From Phycisphaeraceae bacterium (lineage in GTDB: Bacteria > Planctomycetota > Phycisphaerae > Phycisphaerales > Phycisphaeraceae): DNA of 16,812 bases. The DNA is taken from contig JANQKH010000541.1 in the NCBI GenBank assembly GCA_028281215.1, positions 1-16,812 of the forward strand. Reading direction: 5' to 3'. Of this stretch, positions 8,027-14,569 are shown piece by piece. A program made the position numbers and the translations under genes. Each line of letters starts with the position of its first letter. Positions within the stretch are counted from its first letter, which is position 1. The notes beneath the pieces were generated by a model. It did not search any database and was not told the DNA's origin. It was given only the letters and a program-made list of their open reading frames with translations.

Positions 8027-8058
8027 GGTTTAACTCATTGTGAATCAATGGATTAACC
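8027..8058. repeat. Imperfect inverted repeat
   Basis: The left arm GGTTTAACTCATTG (8027-8040) and right arm CAATGGATTAACC (8046-8058) pair with one bulge and a mismatch around a five-base TGAAT loop. It sits between two palindromic GTCCGG blocks. It has no T-run, so it does not look like a terminator. Confidence 0.45.
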
Positions 8059-8062
8059 GCAC

Positions 8063-8169
8063 GTCCGGCCAGAATGTCCGGACGTCCGGACTCGTTTTTT
8101 AGCCCAAAAACGCGGGTTTCAATGTCCGGAGTCATGTCCGGAACGTGTCCGGAGATGTCCGGCGGACAT
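8063..8169. repeat. Cluster of seven GTCCGG motifs, many palindromic
   Basis: GTCCGG begins at 8063, 8076, 8084, 8124, 8136, 8147 and 8157, with further copies outside the cluster at 7990 and 7773. The pair at 8076-8091 reads GTCCGGACGTCCGGAC, a tandem duplication that is also a perfect 16-bp palindrome. The last copy forms ATGTCC-GGC-GGACAT (8155-8169). Gaps between the final four copies are 12, 11 and 10 bases, close to one DNA turn. Five of the seven continue as GTCCGGA, which contains the six-base palindrome TCCGGA. This density is far above chance for a six-base word. It may be a multi-site operator, a methylation or nucleoprotein target, or a structural repeat; which of these cannot be told from sequence alone. 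Confidence 0.7.
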
Positions 8170-8608
8170 GGTTTGAGGACACCTGTGCGCACAAACATCA
8201 TCACGAGCCACTGTGGCGGAGGCCCAGTGCCCACCCCATCCTTTGCCCACGTTGGATGCAGAATCGCTTTGGGCCCCAGACACGTGCCATGGTGCTTGTT
8301 GTCTTTGCGTTTTTTCATCCCTCGAATCAACCGGAAACCCTCCGGCCCAAGACATGCTCGCATCAATCGTGCGGAAACAACTCATTGTACCTCAAATCCA
8401 AACAAAATGCGAGTATGAATCCAAACTCAACAACCAGCGTGAATTGCGAGCGAGCGGCTTTTGCGATACGCACGGTGTAACCCAACAGTTTGCCCGCCAG
8501 TGTTCAGGGCGTGGCGCTTTGACCGAACTTCAGGTTTCGATTCGGTTGATGCAGGTTCATGGTTTACCATCACGTCTGTCATCAGGTATTGTGTCCGAGT
8601 TCAACGCC

Positions 8609-9271
8609 ATGTTCGAAAACCATCTTGATCGGCGCATTTTCAAGACCGTTCGTCATCACACGGCTGACAATCCTCAAACGTTGGCCGGCATCATCGGCGG
8701 CGTCGATGCTCGCGAACGCCTGGTGTTGACGTATGACGAATTGTCCGGCGGGATTGCTCGTTTGATTGCATCCGGACACATCGCCGAGGTGACACCATTA
8801 CATTTTTACGATGCTTCTGAGTCAGGTGGATCAAGGTCATTTTCAGGGATTTCACAAATCGATCATGAATCCGCAGTCGCGGCGTATCGAGAATGGTTTG
8901 CCAAACAGGTTGCAGCGCTAGACGATGAACCAGGTGAAGACGACTTCGTCTGGCAGAAAGTAACAATGCGGTGGGCCACGCCGGACGACCGATGGCCAAC
9001 AGATGCCGATGAAGACGGGGCGGAGCAACTTGCCGACACCATCGCGTTAGTCATCGACGCCAGCGGGCTGGGTGAAATCAATGGATTCGAGTATGGTCGT
9101 GGACATATCGATGTGATGATCTTCGGCAAAGCAACAGACGGCGATGTGGATGACATCTACGAGCTTGTTGCACCCGCTTTTCGAACGTTCGGCTGCCCGC
9201 CAGGTTCGCGGATCATCCGCACGTACCATCAACCACGTCGTGAAGTGGAGTCTGACGTTGTGGGAGCGTGA
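8609..9271 (+). CDS. Hypothetical protein, winged-helix-like N-terminus plus alpha/beta C-terminal domain
   Basis: About 220 aa from ATG 8609. The frame is open upstream to 8213, with an ATG at 8549 and a GTG at 8591, but no start has a convincing ribosome site, so the start is provisional. Residues about 6-60 (LDRRIFKTVRHH, then LTYDELSGGIARLIASGHIAEV) read like a small winged helix. The C-terminal part (about 130-205) has a helix ADTIALVIDASGLGEING, a strand motif GFEYGRGHIDVMIFGKA, a helix DIYELVAPAFRTF and PPGSRIIRTYH. From memory this resembles a small alpha/beta domain found in many bacterial hypothetical proteins with an E-x-G-x-G strand signature, but I cannot name the family. It is soluble, with no signal peptide. 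If the palindrome cluster upstream is an operator, this is one of its two candidate target genes. Confidence 0.65.
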   Translation: MFENHLDRRIFKTVRHHTADNPQTLAGIIGGVDARERLVLTYDELSGGIARLIASGHIAEVTPLHFYDASESGGSRSFSGISQIDHESAVAAYREWFAKQVAALDDEPGEDDFVWQKVTMRWATPDDRWPTDADEDGAEQLADTIALVIDASGLGEINGFEYGRGHIDVMIFGKATDGDVDDIYELVAPAFRTFGCPPGSRIIRTYHQPRREVESDVVGA

Positions 9272-9334
9272 GTCGTTTATCCCATCTCAAGACAATCGCG
9301 TGATTGGCGATCGTCGACAACGATAGAATACCCC

Positions 9335-9691
9335 ATGCTTAATCGAGTTCTACCCATCCGAATCGCATGTCTGTTCTTGATCGGGATGGCCCTTCCCGGC
9401 TGCTCGTCGACCCAGATCGTTTCCCCGGATGCGTTGCCGTTGTATGGCAGCTCGCCTTTTGAACATACCGTGTACACCGGTTCCGATGCGCGGTTTCATT
9501 ACTTTTCCGCCTCGCACAATAAGATGAGATATGGATTTAAAGTGCCGGTTGAGAAAGCGGATATTTATCCACGTGCATTCGAGCGCACGGGCGACGGTCA
9601 TGCATTCATTGAAAAGGTAGACGGTCGGGTGATTCATTTAATTGTGATTGGCGGGAATCCTGATCCACCCAGTGAAGTGTGCTGTGAATGA
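9335..9691 (+). CDS. Small predicted lipoprotein, 118 aa
   Basis: The N-terminus MLNRVLPIRIACLFLIGMAL is followed by PGCSS. Basic start, hydrophobic core and lipobox LPGC at 20-23 predict lipid modification at Cys23 and membrane anchoring. The mature part of about 95 residues is polar, with two strand-like stretches (FHYFSASHNKMRYGFKVP and HAFIEKVDGRVIHLIVIGG) and a C-terminal CC pair. I recognise no domain. There is no strong Shine-Dalgarno sequence before the ATG. It stands alone between the hypothetical gene at 8609 and the convergent aldo/keto reductase. The lipoprotein prediction is fair; the function is unknown. Confidence 0.72.
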   Translation: MLNRVLPIRIACLFLIGMALPGCSSTQIVSPDALPLYGSSPFEHTVYTGSDARFHYFSASHNKMRYGFKVPVEKADIYPRAFERTGDGHAFIEKVDGRVIHLIVIGGNPDPPSEVCCE

Positions 9692-9765
9692 TGCGGCTAC
9701 GCAGGATGGGGATCCACCATCGACTTAGACGGCGAGCATGTTGGCAGTAGCGCCACCCTTCAAAT

Positions 9766-9784
9766 AGCAAGTGTTCACCTTGCT
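9766..9784 (-). terminator. Possible terminator after the aldo/keto reductase gene
   Basis: The stem AGCAAG (9766-9771) / CTTGCT (9779-9784) around a seven-base loop begins two bases after the stop codon of the minus-strand operon. Read on the minus strand it is followed by ATTTG, a weak T-tract. Position favours a terminator, but the short stem and poor T-run make this tentative. Confidence 0.4.
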
Positions 9785-9786
9785 TG

Positions 9787-10545
9787 TCAGCCTGCCCACG
9801 CCGCGGCCAGATTCGTTTTCAGGTGGTCGAGGTTTAAACTGCCGACCACGGCTGTGTCGACCGATGAATGGTTGAATACAAACCGCAAAGCATCAGCGGC
9901 CGGCAGATGCCCGGATGCCAGTGGATTTTTGACCACCACGCCGATGCCCGCGTCAGTCGCCATCGCCATGGCGTGTGACATGGTGGTGTCATTCTGGTGA
10001 TAGGTGAGCATCAATACGTCCGCCCAGTTCAAACATGCGGCTGCGCCTTCGGCGGTGTAACCGGAAAACCCGAGCGCACGTATCAAACCCCTTTCTTTCA
10101 TTTCGATCAACGTGGGAATTACATCGGTATGGTGAATGACTTGAAGTTCATCACGGTTGGAATGCACGTAGACGATGTCTAGCATGTCGGTGTTCAATCG
10201 CCTGAGACTTTGCTCGACGCTCTGACGCGTCGCCTCTTTTGAAAAGTCGTAACTGGACGCGCCGTCTTCAAAGGTTTCGCCAACCTTGGTGGAGAGGACA
10301 AATGTGTGGCGCCGATGGGCAATCGCTCTGCCGATGTGTTGTTCACTGAGGCCGTACGCGGGTGCGGTGTCGATGTAATTGATCCCGAGATCGAGCACGC
10401 CGTTGAGCAGGTGGTCGACCGCTTGATCGTCGGGCAGGTTGTAACCTTGAGGGTACTTGGCGCCGACGTTTCGGCCGATCTTGAACGCGCCGAACCCGAT
10501 GGGACTGACCTTCAAACCCGTGTTGCCGAGTTCACGCTGATCCAT
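9787..10545 (-). CDS. Aldo/keto reductase family protein
   Basis: 252-aa (alpha/beta)8-barrel NADPH-dependent oxidoreductase (PF00248). The complete AKR catalytic tetrad is visible: Asp59 and Tyr64 in YIDTAPAYG, Lys87 in STKVG, His128 in YVHS. The N-terminus RELGNTGLKVSPIGFGAFKIG is typical of the single-polypeptide bacterial AKRs. It is somewhat shorter than the usual 270-330 residues: the region after NPLASG is compressed, but the C-terminal cofactor-binding pattern (VDTAVVGSLNLDHLKTNL) is present. The ATG at 10545 has GGAGA about ten bases upstream and lies inside the end of the FAD oxidoreductase gene, a 34-bp overlap that argues for translational coupling. It is the last gene of the three-gene minus-strand set. 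The substrate is unknown. Confidence 0.94.
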   Translation of the reverse strand: MDQRELGNTGLKVSPIGFGAFKIGRNVGAKYPQGYNLPDDQAVDHLLNGVLDLGINYIDTAPAYGLSEQHIGRAIAHRRHTFVLSTKVGETFEDGASSYDFSKEATRQSVEQSLRRLNTDMLDIVYVHSNRDELQVIHHTDVIPTLIEMKERGLIRALGFSGYTAEGAAACLNWADVLMLTYHQNDTTMSHAMAMATDAGIGVVVKNPLASGHLPAADALRFVFNHSSVDTAVVGSLNLDHLKTNLAAAWAG

Positions 10546-11744
10546 TGCTCAGCCGTCTCCCATGGCGGTGATGCGACGTCGGGGCGAGGCCAGTCCGCAA
10601 GTTGATCGTAAACAATCTGGCGCTGCCCCGGGGTGGTTCGCGCATCAGGCAAAAGATGCATCACGCGCTGTGAAGCCGCAGGCGCGAGGACGAGTTTGGT
10701 CGGCCAAACCGTGAAGACATTGTTTTCATGCAGCACGACTTCCCCAACCGGGCGACGCCCCCCTTTCTGCTTCCCCTCGGCTTTGTTGACGGTGTAGGTT
10801 GTCCATTCCACACCATCAAGGGTGATTCCCGGTATGGTTGATTGAAGTTCCTTTATCGTGTGCATGACCAGTTCCTCGCGCGACATACCCACGCCGTCCT
10901 CGGACACCTGTCCGCCAATCTGCCATACGATCCTGCCCTGGGAATCGCGATCGGTGGTGATGGTCACGCGCGTGCGTCGGCCATCAATGCAGTGGCCGGT
11001 CAGTGGCGGCAAAGGGCCCCGTGCGAGAATCATCTGAACGGGCCGGCGTTGCATGGCTTCGGCCGGCAGGCCCGCAAGCTCCCGCAGATATTGATTGCCT
11101 TCCCCGGCGGCAAACACGACGTGGTCTGTGTTGATACAAAGGGCATGGCTTCGATCGGGATCGTCCAGATTGATCGCCATGACACCGGCCGGCGTCGTCG
11201 AGAATCGAAAACTCATTCGATCCGTCAGTTTCAGCAGGCGATCATGATGCTGGGAGGCCAACTCGGCGATGAAACTTTGCGGCGAAATCACCTGTTCGTT
11301 TAGTTTCATGACGTTGCCACGAATCTGTTTCAAGGCTTCGGGCCATTCGTCTCGATAAATCGAAGTCGGCCTGACGGTCAAAGCATGGCTTGCGGCAAAC
11401 ATGCCAAGCATGGAGCGCAACGATTCGGTCGACCAAAGATGGCAATGCATGGAACGCAATCGCGTCAGACGCAGATCAGGTGTGGCTCTACCCTCAAGAC
11501 ATTGACGCCATCGCGTTGGCAGCGACTTGACGGCGTCGGCGGAGCGCGTGAACTTGCCACTCAGCGCGTACTTCAAGCCGCCGTGAATGATGCCTTGCGA
11601 TGCAACGGTTTGCCCGCTTCCCAATGCGTGTTTTTCGAGGAGAAGGGTGCAGTAGCCGGCACGGTGGAGATCGTCGAGCAGCCAGAGCCCTGCGGCGCCA
11701 CCGCCGAAGATCACCACATCAACCGAGATTTCACGGGCAGCCAT
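10512..11744 (-). CDS. FAD-dependent oxidoreductase, DAO/GlpA-like
   Basis: 410-aa flavoprotein of the D-amino-acid-oxidase fold (PF01266). The N-terminal dinucleotide site is VDVVIFGGGAAGLWLL with GGGAAG at 14-19, and Glu37 in LLLEKHALGSG fits the ribose-binding acid. The following SQGIIHGGLKY (49-59) closely resembles the IHGGLRY flavin-contact motif of glycerol-3-phosphate dehydrogenases and the related 2-hydroxyglutarate oxidases. A second FAD contact is VVFAAGEGN in the middle. The C-terminal half reads as the substrate domain (GRRPVGEVVLHENNVFTVWPTKLVLAP). I cannot tell the substrate; a 2-hydroxyacid or glycerol-phosphate-like compound would be typical. No good Shine-Dalgarno sequence precedes ATG 11744. 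The gene starts 46 bp after the zinc-ribbon protein gene ends and overlaps the next AKR gene by 34 bp. Confidence 0.88.
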   Translation of the reverse strand: MAAREISVDVVIFGGGAAGLWLLDDLHRAGYCTLLLEKHALGSGQTVASQGIIHGGLKYALSGKFTRSADAVKSLPTRWRQCLEGRATPDLRLTRLRSMHCHLWSTESLRSMLGMFAASHALTVRPTSIYRDEWPEALKQIRGNVMKLNEQVISPQSFIAELASQHHDRLLKLTDRMSFRFSTTPAGVMAINLDDPDRSHALCINTDHVVFAAGEGNQYLRELAGLPAEAMQRRPVQMILARGPLPPLTGHCIDGRRTRVTITTDRDSQGRIVWQIGGQVSEDGVGMSREELVMHTIKELQSTIPGITLDGVEWTTYTVNKAEGKQKGGRRPVGEVVLHENNVFTVWPTKLVLAPAASQRVMHLLPDARTTPGQRQIVYDQLADWPRPDVASPPWETAEQWISVNSATRV

Positions 11745-11790
11745 GCGGGGATCATGCGATCAGTTGCAGGGAGTGTCAAACCCACAGCGA

Positions 11791-13398
11791 CTACGATCCA
11801 ACGCCAAAGAAATCGATCTTGTTGTCCTTCATCTGCTTTCGCAACTCGCTCAAGTACCTGCTGAAATCGTCGGGCAACCAGGTTTTCGGGTAGTTGTCCC
11901 GAACATCGATCAACACCACATACGCTTCCTTGAGTTTGCCGCCCTGCCAGAGATGCTCCGCTTCGGAAAGCTTGTCCTTGAACGTGATTTGCTGACCGAG
12001 GTCGGTCAACAGTTGATCCATATTTGTCGGCAACGCCGCCTGGCTGTAGTTGTCCTTCATACCGATCAGCATGCGCTGGGCGCCGCGGAGGTCGCCGGTT
12101 GCCCAGGTTTCCTGCACTTGTGTCAGTTTTTCCTGCACTTCGATTCGGACGGCCGGGTCCACCGTCGGCGTGGGGACATCGTCGACCTTATTGATCGACG
12201 GTGCCACCGCGATCGGCTTGTCTTCGATCTTCATCGGTGTGAATTCGATCTTTGACTGCTTGTTGCCGTCGGTGTTCGACGGTTTGGCGTCGCGGGAGCC
12301 GGAGGTGTCCTTCGTGTTCGTATCCTTCGACGGCTCGGAGCCGTCCGGCTTGTCCCGATTCATCACGAACAACACCACGACGACGATGATCAACACGGCA
12401 TTGAAACCGATCAGACCCCAAGTCATCGTGCCGACCATTTTGTTTTTCTTTTCGAGATCACTCAGCGCCGTGCCGGGATTCTGGCTGGCGGTGTTGAACG
12501 CATTGACGGCATTGGCGCCGAGCGCGGTTTGTGCTCCCGGTTGGATACCGGTTTGCATACCCGGCTGCGCGCCAAGTTGGGGGGCAGCACCGAAACCCGG
12601 TTGACCGGCTCCGACCGGCTGCTGCGCTGCCGGCGCCGCGGCCTGCGGTTGCCCGAACGCCGGTTGCGTATCGGCGGGCTGCGGCTGAACTGGCGCCGGC
12701 TGAACCGGTTGCGTTTGCGCGAAGCCGGGCTGCGGCGCGTTCGGTGCAAAGGGTTGCTGGACGGGCGCCGCCGGCGCGGCTGCTGCACCGGGGTTTTGAC
12801 CGCCGGGCACGGCATTGGTCATGCCCGTACCGAGCACCGTGCTGAGCAGGTCGCCGGTCGGCGCCGGTGGTGGCGTGGCGCCCGGCGCGGCGGTCTCGGC
12901 TGCGCCGGTGATCGCTGAAATTTCCTTGTCCAGCGATTTCTGTGCAGCGTCCGCCTCAGCTTTCGTTTTGAACGGCAGCCCCAGTTCGTTGCGTTCCTTG
13001 GGGCGGGTGAACATCGTCTTGCAGTTGCCGCACTTCGGATCCGTCGGAGCTACCTTCGTACCACAACTGTGGCAGTAGCCCAAGAGGTTAGCAACGCCAG
13101 GCACATTGCGGGCAACGGACCAGAACTGTTTGGTCGTCGGGCCGCGCAGGACGGTCGTCGGTTTGAGCTTGCCGCCTTTGGCCATCTTTTCGACGACTTC
13201 GTAACTGCAACCGGGCATGAACGGGTTAGCCTTGTTGCGGATGTACCAAGGGCCCATGGAAATCTGCGTAGCGCGCCGGCTCAACGGCTCAAACAGCCCG
13301 CCGCACTCCTCACACTGATCGGGCATCGGCTGATCGGCCGGCACCGACTGAGGGTGGCCGCAGTAGGGACAAAGAATGACTTGCGATTCGCTGCTCAT
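11791..13398 (-). CDS. Double zinc-ribbon, GYF-like, single-pass membrane protein
   Basis: 535 aa from ATG 13398; an in-frame GTG at 13419 would add seven residues, but neither start has a strong ribosome site. Order of parts: zinc ribbon 1 (C10-x2-C13, C29-x2-C32); a GYF_2-like domain (about 48-105, beginning MGPWYIRNKANPF and including MAKGGKLKPTTVLRG); zinc ribbon 2 (C109-x2-C112, C123-x2-C126); a low-complexity Pro/Ala/Gln/Gly linker with many QP and PGF repeats (about 165-310); one membrane helix (about 325-346); then a polar Asp/Ser/Lys linker. The C-terminal segment (about 415-525) is helical and TPR-like, with two similar units around LRGAQRMLIGMKDNY and LKEAYVVLIDVRDNY. The zinc/GYF end is probably cytoplasmic and the helical end outside. 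Such composites are typical of planctomycetes and have no known function. It heads the FAD oxidoreductase/AKR operon and is divergent from the parvulin-like gene. Confidence 0.9.
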   Translation of the reverse strand: MSSESQVILCPYCGHPQSVPADQPMPDQCEECGGLFEPLSRRATQISMGPWYIRNKANPFMPGCSYEVVEKMAKGGKLKPTTVLRGPTTKQFWSVARNVPGVANLLGYCHSCGTKVAPTDPKCGNCKTMFTRPKERNELGLPFKTKAEADAAQKSLDKEISAITGAAETAAPGATPPPAPTGDLLSTVLGTGMTNAVPGGQNPGAAAAPAAPVQQPFAPNAPQPGFAQTQPVQPAPVQPQPADTQPAFGQPQAAAPAAQQPVGAGQPGFGAAPQLGAQPGMQTGIQPGAQTALGANAVNAFNTASQNPGTALSDLEKKNKMVGTMTWGLIGFNAVLIIVVVVLFVMNRDKPDGSEPSKDTNTKDTSGSRDAKPSNTDGNKQSKIEFTPMKIEDKPIAVAPSINKVDDVPTPTVDPAVRIEVQEKLTQVQETWATGDLRGAQRMLIGMKDNYSQAALPTNMDQLLTDLGQQITFKDKLSEAEHLWQGGKLKEAYVVLIDVRDNYPKTWLPDDFSRYLSELRKQMKDNKIDFFGVGS

Positions 13399-13475
13399 GG
13401 GCGGGTCTCGTTCCGTCACACCGGTTCGATGACGCGTGACGTTGACAATGTCGCCACGGACGGTAGCGTGGCGGC

Positions 13476-14492
13476 ATGAATTACCATTTAATCCTCATCG
13501 GCATTCTGGGTGCGGCACTGGCGGGCTGTGGTTCGACGACCGGGGGGAACGGCGGGCCCGGTCCAGGCAGCAACCCCAACGCCAACAGGGGTACGCCGCC
13601 AACCACGAATTCAAACCATTCTAACACCACATCGACCACCCAGCCAGTATCCCGGCCGGTCGCGTACCTCGGTGGCAAACCCATTCGTCCGGAACAGTTA
13701 CATACCGCCCTGATGGAAGCCAGTGGCGGTCGCATCCTTGAAGAATACATCCTCGACAACCAGATCCGTCTCAAGCTCGCCGAGGCCGGCAAAATCGTGA
13801 CCAACAACCTGATCCAGCAGGAACGGTCGATCCTCTTGGCGACGCTATCACCCGATGCAAACCAGGCAGCGCGGCTGCTCGAAGAATTGCGCAAGCGCCG
13901 GGGGCTGGGGACCACGCGCTACGACCGCTTGCTCCGCCGCAACGCCGGGCTTCGACTGCTCGTGCAGGGTGACGTGAGCATTCCCGAACAGCGCATCCAG
14001 CAGGCGTATCAATTGAAATACGGCCCGCGCTATGAAGTGCGCCTGATCGTCGTTGATTCGGTCAGCCAAGCGGCGGCGCTGATCCGTCAAGCCCGCGCTG
14101 GAACGAAATCGTTTGCCGATCTGGCGATCGAACACAGCACCGATCGAAGCCGCGCCGGCGGTGGGTTGCTCCCGCCGATCAGCCCCGTTGACCTGACTTG
14201 GCCCGACGGCGTGCGCGAAGCGGTGGCGAAACTGGAGGTTGGCGACGTCAGCAATCCGATCGCACTGGACCAGGGTTTCGCAATCCTGAAGTTGGAAAAG
14301 AAAATCGCCGCCCAACCGGTAAAATTGGACGATGTGAAAGCACAGTTGCAACAGGTCGTCCGCCGCACCATCGAAAGCGGCCTGATGCAAAAACACGCCC
14401 GCCGGCTGCTCAGTGAAGCCGACGTGTTGGTGGTGAATCCGGCGCTGAAAGATAGCTGGGACCACATCAAGCAACTCGGTACCGACAAATAG
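13476..14492 (+). CDS. Parvulin-like (PpiC/SurA) lipoprotein
   Basis: 338 aa. The signal and lipobox MNYHLILIGILGAALAGC place lipidated Cys18 at the membrane. A Gly/Asn/Thr/Ser-rich spacer (19-58) is followed by a SurA-type helical chaperone region (about 60-180) and a parvulin domain (about 183-275). The parvulin domain is recognisable by FADLAIEHSTDRSRAGGGLLPPI (213-235) and GDVSNPIALDQGFAILKLEKK. It is unusual in lacking both conserved parvulin histidines: the usual RHIL position reads VRLIV and the usual GYHIIK position reads GFAILK. Its PPIase activity is therefore doubtful; a chaperone role for exported or outer-membrane proteins is the better guess. The gene lies 77 bp upstream of the aminotransferase gene on the same strand. 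There is no clear ribosome site at ATG 13476, but the lipobox supports the start. Confidence 0.9.
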   Translation: MNYHLILIGILGAALAGCGSTTGGNGGPGPGSNPNANRGTPPTTNSNHSNTTSTTQPVSRPVAYLGGKPIRPEQLHTALMEASGGRILEEYILDNQIRLKLAEAGKIVTNNLIQQERSILLATLSPDANQAARLLEELRKRRGLGTTRYDRLLRRNAGLRLLVQGDVSIPEQRIQQAYQLKYGPRYEVRLIVVDSVSQAAALIRQARAGTKSFADLAIEHSTDRSRAGGGLLPPISPVDLTWPDGVREAVAKLEVGDVSNPIALDQGFAILKLEKKIAAQPVKLDDVKAQLQQVVRRTIESGLMQKHARRLLSEADVLVVNPALKDSWDHIKQLGTDK

Positions 14493-14569
14493 CCACCAAG
14501 GAAAATGCACGCATCAGTGTCCATGCCGAGGCTGACCGCTGATCGCAAAAAGCTGAAAGCTTCAAAGTC

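Larger units (their letters stand above)
7569..8608. other. Gene-free stretch of about 1 kb with repeats and palindromes
   Basis: No reading frame here has a coherent domain, signal peptide, membrane segment or supported start; the open frames on both strands look like chance translations of GC-rich DNA. The stretch holds a diverged direct repeat at 7760-7946 and a cluster of GTCCGG motifs and inverted repeats at 7988-8169; the part from 8170 to 8608 shows nothing I can name. No tRNA-like cloverleaf or recognised riboswitch consensus was seen. It separates two divergent genes, so promoters for both are expected inside it. The other gaps in this window are all under about 140 bp. Confidence 0.6.

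Noticed and set aside
7988..8169. GTCCGG array as a CRISPR array or tandem satellite
   Set aside because: The repeated unit is only 6-8 bp with irregular 8-73 bp steps, no spacer-like pattern and no cas genes.
7569..8366. Upstream extension of the membrane protein to a 688-aa product starting near 8366
   Set aside because: The extra 266 residues are Pro/Gly/Arg-rich with no domain or membrane character and run through the palindrome array; ATG 7568 with AAGGAA gives a coherent protein.
8213..8608. N-terminal extension of the plus-strand gene at 8609 from GTG 8213
   Set aside because: The extension has Cys/Pro-rich chance-like sequence and no ribosome site; the recognisable fold begins after 8609. 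A start at 8549 remains possible.
9566..9574. DnaA-box-like TTATCCACG
   Set aside because: It is a single imperfect copy inside the lipoprotein gene, with no cluster, AT-rich element or replication gene nearby.
13442..13469. TTGACA (13442-13447) as a sigma-70 promoter for the parvulin-like gene
   Set aside because: The best -10 at proper spacing is TAGCGT, three of six matches, and it would leave almost no leader before ATG 13476.
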